From contig CAUWJP010000055.1 of NCBI GenBank assembly GCA_963559135.1, forward strand, positions 1 to 9,241: DNA of 9,241 nt. Direction: 5' to 3'. Of this stretch, positions 6,981 through 9,241 are shown piece after piece; the first letter of the stretch is position 1; each line of letters opens with the position of its first letter. The notes below the pieces were generated by a model, which saw only the letters and a program-made list of their open reading frames with translations, had not been told where the DNA came from and did no database searches. This DNA is from Sellimonas sp963559135. Lineage in GTDB: Bacteria > Bacillota > Clostridia > Lachnospirales > Lachnospiraceae. The position numbers were made by a program, and so were the translations under genes.

Positions 6981-7427
6981 ATGGTAAAAGTTCGGTTTTA
7001 TGATGACGTGGAAGATTCGTTGTTGAAATTTGCCGTAATAATCACGAGACATGTGGATAAATGGGTCTTCTGTAAGCACCGGAAGAGGGAGACATATGAG
7101 GTGCCGGGCGGACACAGGGAACCGGGAGAGGTGATAGAGGAGACGGCAAGAAGAGAGCTGTACGAGGAGACAGGAGCACTGGATTATGATCTGGATCCGA
7201 TCTGTGTATACTCGGTTGCATCTGTAGATGAAAAAGGCATGGAAGGGGAGGAAACCTTCGGAATGCTGTACGTGGCTGAGGTGCGGACGTTTGAGGAAGA
7301 GCTTCACAGTGAGATTGAAAAGATTGTGCTGATGGAGGATCTGCCGCAGGACTGGACATACCCTGATATTCAGCCATATCTGATTCGTGAGGCACAAAGG
7401 CGTGTAAGGAGGACTTCCCTTGAGTAA
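6981..7427 (+). CDS. Nudix hydrolase
   Basis: A 148-residue hydrolase of nucleoside diphosphates linked to another group. The 23-residue Nudix box at 44-66 fits the consensus at every defined position: G44, E50, R58-E59-L60, E62-E63, G65 and a hydrophobic A66. The glutamates of REL and EE bind the catalytic metal ions. The short N-terminal strand region (FAVIITRHVDKWVFCKHR) is typical of small MutT-like proteins, which clean up oxidised or unwanted nucleotides, but the substrate cannot be told from the box. AGGAGGT (6968-6974) stands six bases before the ATG. The 3' end overlaps the next gene by 8 bp, which indicates coupled translation. Confidence 0.94.
   Translation: MVKVRFYDDVEDSLLKFAVIITRHVDKWVFCKHRKRETYEVPGGHREPGEVIEETARRELYEETGALDYDLDPICVYSVASVDEKGMEGEETFGMLYVAEVRTFEEELHSEIEKIVLMEDLPQDWTYPDIQPYLIREAQRRVRRTSLE
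7406..7412 (+). promoter_or_regulatory. Ribosome binding site fixing a TTG start
   Basis: AAGGAGG lies seven bases before the TTG at 7420 and inside the end of the Nudix gene. No better start is nearby: the next in-frame methionine codons would remove part of the N-terminus and have no comparable site. Confidence 0.85.
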
Positions 7428-8367
7428 GAAGAGAAAGAAAACCGCGGAATTTCGATATTACCGGATTCCTGACAATCAGACTATGATGGCACTTTTGGGG
7501 GAAAAGTGGCGTCAGACATACGGCAGAGATATCGATTATCTACATTTTCATAATTATCTGGAAATAGGTTACTGTTATGAGGGAAGAGGAACGATTGTCC
7601 TTGGCGAAGATGAATATCCATTTCGGGGCGGAGGGGAATTCACCGCTATACCAAGGAATTATCTTCACACAACGAACAGTGAGCTGGGCAATGTGAGCTA
7701 CTGGGAGTACTTGTTTGTAGACGTAGAAAAATTATTAAAAAAAATGGTTTCCGGATCGCCAGGATATCTGGAGAATATCAGTCACCAGATTAATCAGCGT
7801 GCCATTTTCCTGCGACGGGAGGAAGCATCGGAGCTGTCGGACAGTGTCAGGAAAATTTTAGACATCATGCGCAGAGGCGATGTGTTCTATCAGGAAGAAG
7901 CAGAGGGGGAGATGCTTGCATTTCTTATAAAAATAGCCAGAAGAAACGGCATTTACTCTGGACAGTACCGGGAGAATACGCGAGAGGGAGCAAAGATTAA
8001 CAATCTGATTTCACGTGCTCTGGATTATATCAGTGATCATTACCATGAACGGATCAAGGTCAGTGATATAGCCGGGCTGGTTCACATCAGTGAGACACAT
8101 TTCCGGAGGATCTTTGTTCAGTACATGGGGATCAGTCCGTTAGAATACATCAATATGGTAAGAATACGTTCGGCGTGTGAATACCTGAAAAAGACCGATG
8201 ACACGATAGGAAACATCGCAGTAAAATGCGGCTATTTTACAATTTCCACATTCAACCGGAATTTCCAGAAAATCATGGGGATGTCTCCGGAGGAATGGAG
8301 AAAGCGGCCGGAAAATTATGAACAGCAGATTCTGAGATTTAACGTACGTTCTGAAGAAGGGTGGTAG
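7420..8367 (+). CDS. AraC-family transcriptional regulator with N-terminal cupin domain
   Basis: A 315-residue regulator starting at TTG and overlapping the Nudix gene by 8 bp. The N-terminal sensor (about 25-105) is a cupin of the AraC-binding type, with HFHNYLEIGYCYEGRGTIVLG-like wording around 42-62 and the AIPRNYLH turn (77-83). The C-terminal DNA-binding domain (about 194-297) has helix-turn-helix units at about 213-236 (KVSDIAGLVHISETHFRRIF) and 262-291. The latter carries the signature CGYFTISTFNRNFQKIMGMS with a final SPEEWR. It belongs to the large Firmicutes group of sugar-responsive AraC regulators. No sugar gene adjoins it in its own operon, so its target could be this operon, the neighbouring importer, or a distant one; the sequence does not decide. 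Its cupin N-terminus is clearly different from that of the regulator at the left end. Confidence 0.93.
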   Translation: MSKKRKKTAEFRYYRIPDNQTMMALLGEKWRQTYGRDIDYLHFHNYLEIGYCYEGRGTIVLGEDEYPFRGGGEFTAIPRNYLHTTNSELGNVSYWEYLFVDVEKLLKKMVSGSPGYLENISHQINQRAIFLRREEASELSDSVRKILDIMRRGDVFYQEEAEGEMLAFLIKIARRNGIYSGQYRENTREGAKINNLISRALDYISDHYHERIKVSDIAGLVHISETHFRRIFVQYMGISPLEYINMVRIRSACEYLKKTDDTIGNIAVKCGYFTISTFNRNFQKIMGMSPEEWRKRPENYEQQILRFNVRSEEGW

Positions 8368-8373
8368 ATAACG

Positions 8374-8886
8374 ATGCAGGGTTTTAAAATCACAGAACAG
8401 GTAATGAGAAAGAAAAAGGCAGGGGCGGGAGCCCTGAAAATACTGATGATCGCTTTTGGAGTCCTCTTTATACTGATGGGGATTGTATTTTCGAGAGGAT
8501 TTATGCTGCCGGGATTTTTGTTGATCTGCCTTTATCTGGTGTTTGATATGTTCAGCCAGAAAGAGTACGAATACACAATGGAAGGGAATCAGTTTTCAAT
8601 TGCCGTCATTATTGGAAAGACACGCCGCAGACAGGTGCATGAACTGGATCTGAACAAGCTTGAAGTTGTGGCGCCGAACTGGCATGACAAGGTGGCAAAA
8701 TACAGGTTAAAAGGCGGAACAGAAAAGCTGCCTAAGTACGACTATACATCCTATGATGACGATATCCCTTATTATACGATGATCATTGGAGAAGGCAGGG
8801 AGAAAATCAAGATTCTTCTGGATTTAAATGAAGAAATGTTGAGAGCAATGAAGAATCTTTACCCGGATAAGGTCTTTTTTGCATAA
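8374..8886 (+). CDS. Small two-helix membrane protein, DUF6106-like
   Basis: A 170-residue protein. A basic N-terminus (MRKKKAG, 11-17) is followed by two adjacent hydrophobic helices (about 20-39 and 43-60), the second ending at FDMF. A soluble domain (about 62-170) starts with EYEYTMEGNQFSIAVIIGK, followed by basic TRRRQV (83-88), and ends in DLNEEMLRAMKNLYPDKVFF. The layout (short cytoplasmic tail, helical hairpin, EYEY strand, basic motif, C-terminal helix with NLYPDKV) is as I recall for the Lachnospiraceae protein group annotated DUF6106, whose function is unknown. That match is from memory and needs a domain search. It follows the AraC gene by only 6 bp, with AAGGGTGGT (8357-8365) as ribosome binding site, so it is the last gene of the operon. 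No clear terminator follows it. Confidence 0.8.
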   Translation: MQGFKITEQVMRKKKAGAGALKILMIAFGVLFILMGIVFSRGFMLPGFLLICLYLVFDMFSQKEYEYTMEGNQFSIAVIIGKTRRRQVHELDLNKLEVVAPNWHDKVAKYRLKGGTEKLPKYDYTSYDDDIPYYTMIIGEGREKIKILLDLNEEMLRAMKNLYPDKVFFA

Positions 8887-9121
8887 TTCCTCGATTGGAT
8901 AAGAAAAAAGGATAAAATTAATGGTAAAAAAGATAAAGAAAATGTCGAAAAACAGCATAAATTGTGGGATTTTATGATAAATACTGAAGATTGCAGTGGA
9001 GATAGTGTACTGATTGGATAAAGAAAAAGACAAAAAAGCCTTAAATGTAGTGCGAACAGCACAAAATGGTTGAAAATGCATAATGCGCGTGCGAATCTGC
9101 ATACATTTCTTAAAAATGACC
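8887..9121. other. AT-rich intergenic region without a recognised gene
   Basis: No plus-strand frame of useful length is present. The only longer minus-strand frame is unsupported, being rich in Phe and Ile without a ribosome binding site and overlapping the end of the membrane-protein gene. GATTGGATAA followed by an A-rich run occurs at 8893 and again at 9012. Small hairpins such as GTGC-GAACA-GCAC near 9050 are too weak to call. No convincing terminator for the preceding operon is visible. Confidence 0.6.
8893..9030 (+). repeat. Short direct repeat, GATTGGATAA type
   Basis: GATTGGATAA-GAAAAAAGGA (8893-8912) and GATTGGATAAAGAAAAAGAC (9012-9031) share ten exact bases and a similar A-rich tail. 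The copies start 119 bp apart. The meaning is unknown; it could be chance in AT-rich DNA or the remains of a local duplication. Confidence 0.35.
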
Positions 9122-9130
9122 TGATATAAT
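9122..9130 (+). promoter_or_regulatory. Extended -10 promoter of the gene at the right edge
   Basis: TGATATAAT (9122-9130) is a perfect TATAAT with the TGN extension, identical over nine bases to the promoter at 6196-6204. At 17-bp spacing the -35 would be the weak TACATT (9102-9107). The start would be near 9137, giving a leader of about 60 nt that contains a small hairpin, ATGTT-CGGAC-AACAT (9142-9156). Confidence 0.65.
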
Positions 9131-9182
9131 TAGCACATAAGATGTTCGGACAACATAAAGTACTAGATGAACGAACGCAAAT

Positions 9183-9191
9183 AGGAGGAGG
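9183..9191 (+). promoter_or_regulatory. Very strong ribosome binding site at the right edge
   Basis: AGGAGGAGG stands eight bases before a GTG at 9200. This is among the best ribosome binding sites in the window and shows that translation begins here. Confidence 0.8.
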
Positions 9192-9199
9192 TATTTACT

Positions 9200-9241
9200 G
9201 TGAAAGAAAGTAGAGGACAGCCAACAAATGGCGTACTTTAA
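9200..9241 (+). CDS. Short ORF of 13 codons, or the beginning of the next gene
   Basis: After a strong ribosome binding site, GTG at 9200 opens the reading frame (M/V)KESRGQPTNGVL and meets TAA at 9239-9241, the last three bases of the window. If the sequence is correct this is a 13-residue peptide, possibly a leader that controls a downstream gene. Alternatively the main gene starts at ATG 9228 (MAYF..., another frame, with a weaker GAGGA at 9213-9217 ahead of it) and continues outside the window, which would make the short ORF an overlapping upstream ORF. A sequencing frameshift is the third possibility. I do not recognise the peptide. Confidence 0.4.
   Translation: MKESRGQPTNGVL

Noticed and set aside
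6786..7397. A 203-codon minus-strand frame across the S51 and Nudix genes
   Set aside because: It overlaps two genes with intact motifs, and its composition is unlike that of a real protein.
8858..8882. Possible terminator at the end of the membrane-protein gene (T run in GGTCTTTTTTGC)
   Set aside because: The T run is preceded only by a four-pair stem (CTTT with AAGG), too weak to call.
8824..9102. A 92-codon minus-strand frame in the right-hand gap
   Set aside because: No ribosome binding site precedes its ATG, the protein is an AT-driven Phe/Ile-rich string, and it overlaps the end of the membrane-protein gene.
1..9241. Mobile elements, CRISPR arrays, tRNA or rRNA genes
   Set aside because: No transposase or integrase reading frame, no regular repeat-spacer pattern, and no cloverleaf or rRNA-like segment was seen on either strand.

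Overview
The window reads as chromosomal DNA of a low-to-moderate GC Gram-positive anaerobe, most likely a gut Lachnospiraceae-type Clostridium. The reasons are strong AGGAGG ribosome binding sites before almost every gene, sigma-A promoters with TATAAT boxes, a typical Firmicutes lipoprotein signal, a sugar ABC importer without its own ATPase, and a membrane protein of a type I associate with Lachnospiraceae. No tRNA, rRNA, CRISPR array, transposase, integrase or phage gene was seen. The organism assignment is inferred from gene style, not from a marker gene.

Left part (1-6180): a complete carbohydrate-uptake and hydrolysis locus. A minus-strand AraC-family regulator (75-965) ends in a rho-independent terminator (16-69). 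It diverges across a 197-bp AT-rich regulatory region from a plus-strand operon: lipoprotein sugar-binding protein (1163-2437), a 12-bp stem-loop in the intergenic gap, two MalF/MalG-type permeases (2511-3395, 3406-4236), and an intracellular GH127/DUF1680-type glycosidase (4252-6126). A strong terminator (6136-6174) closes it. Both divergent promoters are visible (plus: TTGAAT-17-TATAAT; minus: TTAACA-17-TATAAT). Three TGTTAA repeats, spaced 33 and 22 bp, lie among them and are the best candidate operator for the regulator. The inferred job is import of a short oligosaccharide, probably derived from plant glycans, and hydrolysis inside the cell. The glycosidase family points to beta-L-arabinofuranosides, but this protein differs from the characterised enzymes in its motifs, so the substrate is open.

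Right part (6196-8886): a second plus-strand operon with its own extended -10 promoter. It encodes a peptidase family S51 (PepE-like) protein, a Nudix hydrolase with a perfect Nudix box, a cupin-AraC regulator that starts at TTG and overlaps the Nudix gene by 8 bp, and a small two-helix membrane protein resembling DUF6106. What joins these four is not evident.

Right end (8887-9241): 313 bp of AT-rich DNA without a convincing gene or terminator, with a short direct repeat, an extended -10 promoter and a very strong ribosome binding site in front of a GTG codon. Read in frame, that GTG opens only a 13-residue peptide, whose stop codon is the last three bases of the window. The next gene or leader is therefore cut by, or ends at, the window edge.

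The window is mostly well-behaved accessory metabolism. The points most worth a second look are the phased repeats in the divergent promoter region, the unusual GH127 subgroup, and the short ORF with the strong ribosome binding site at the right end.
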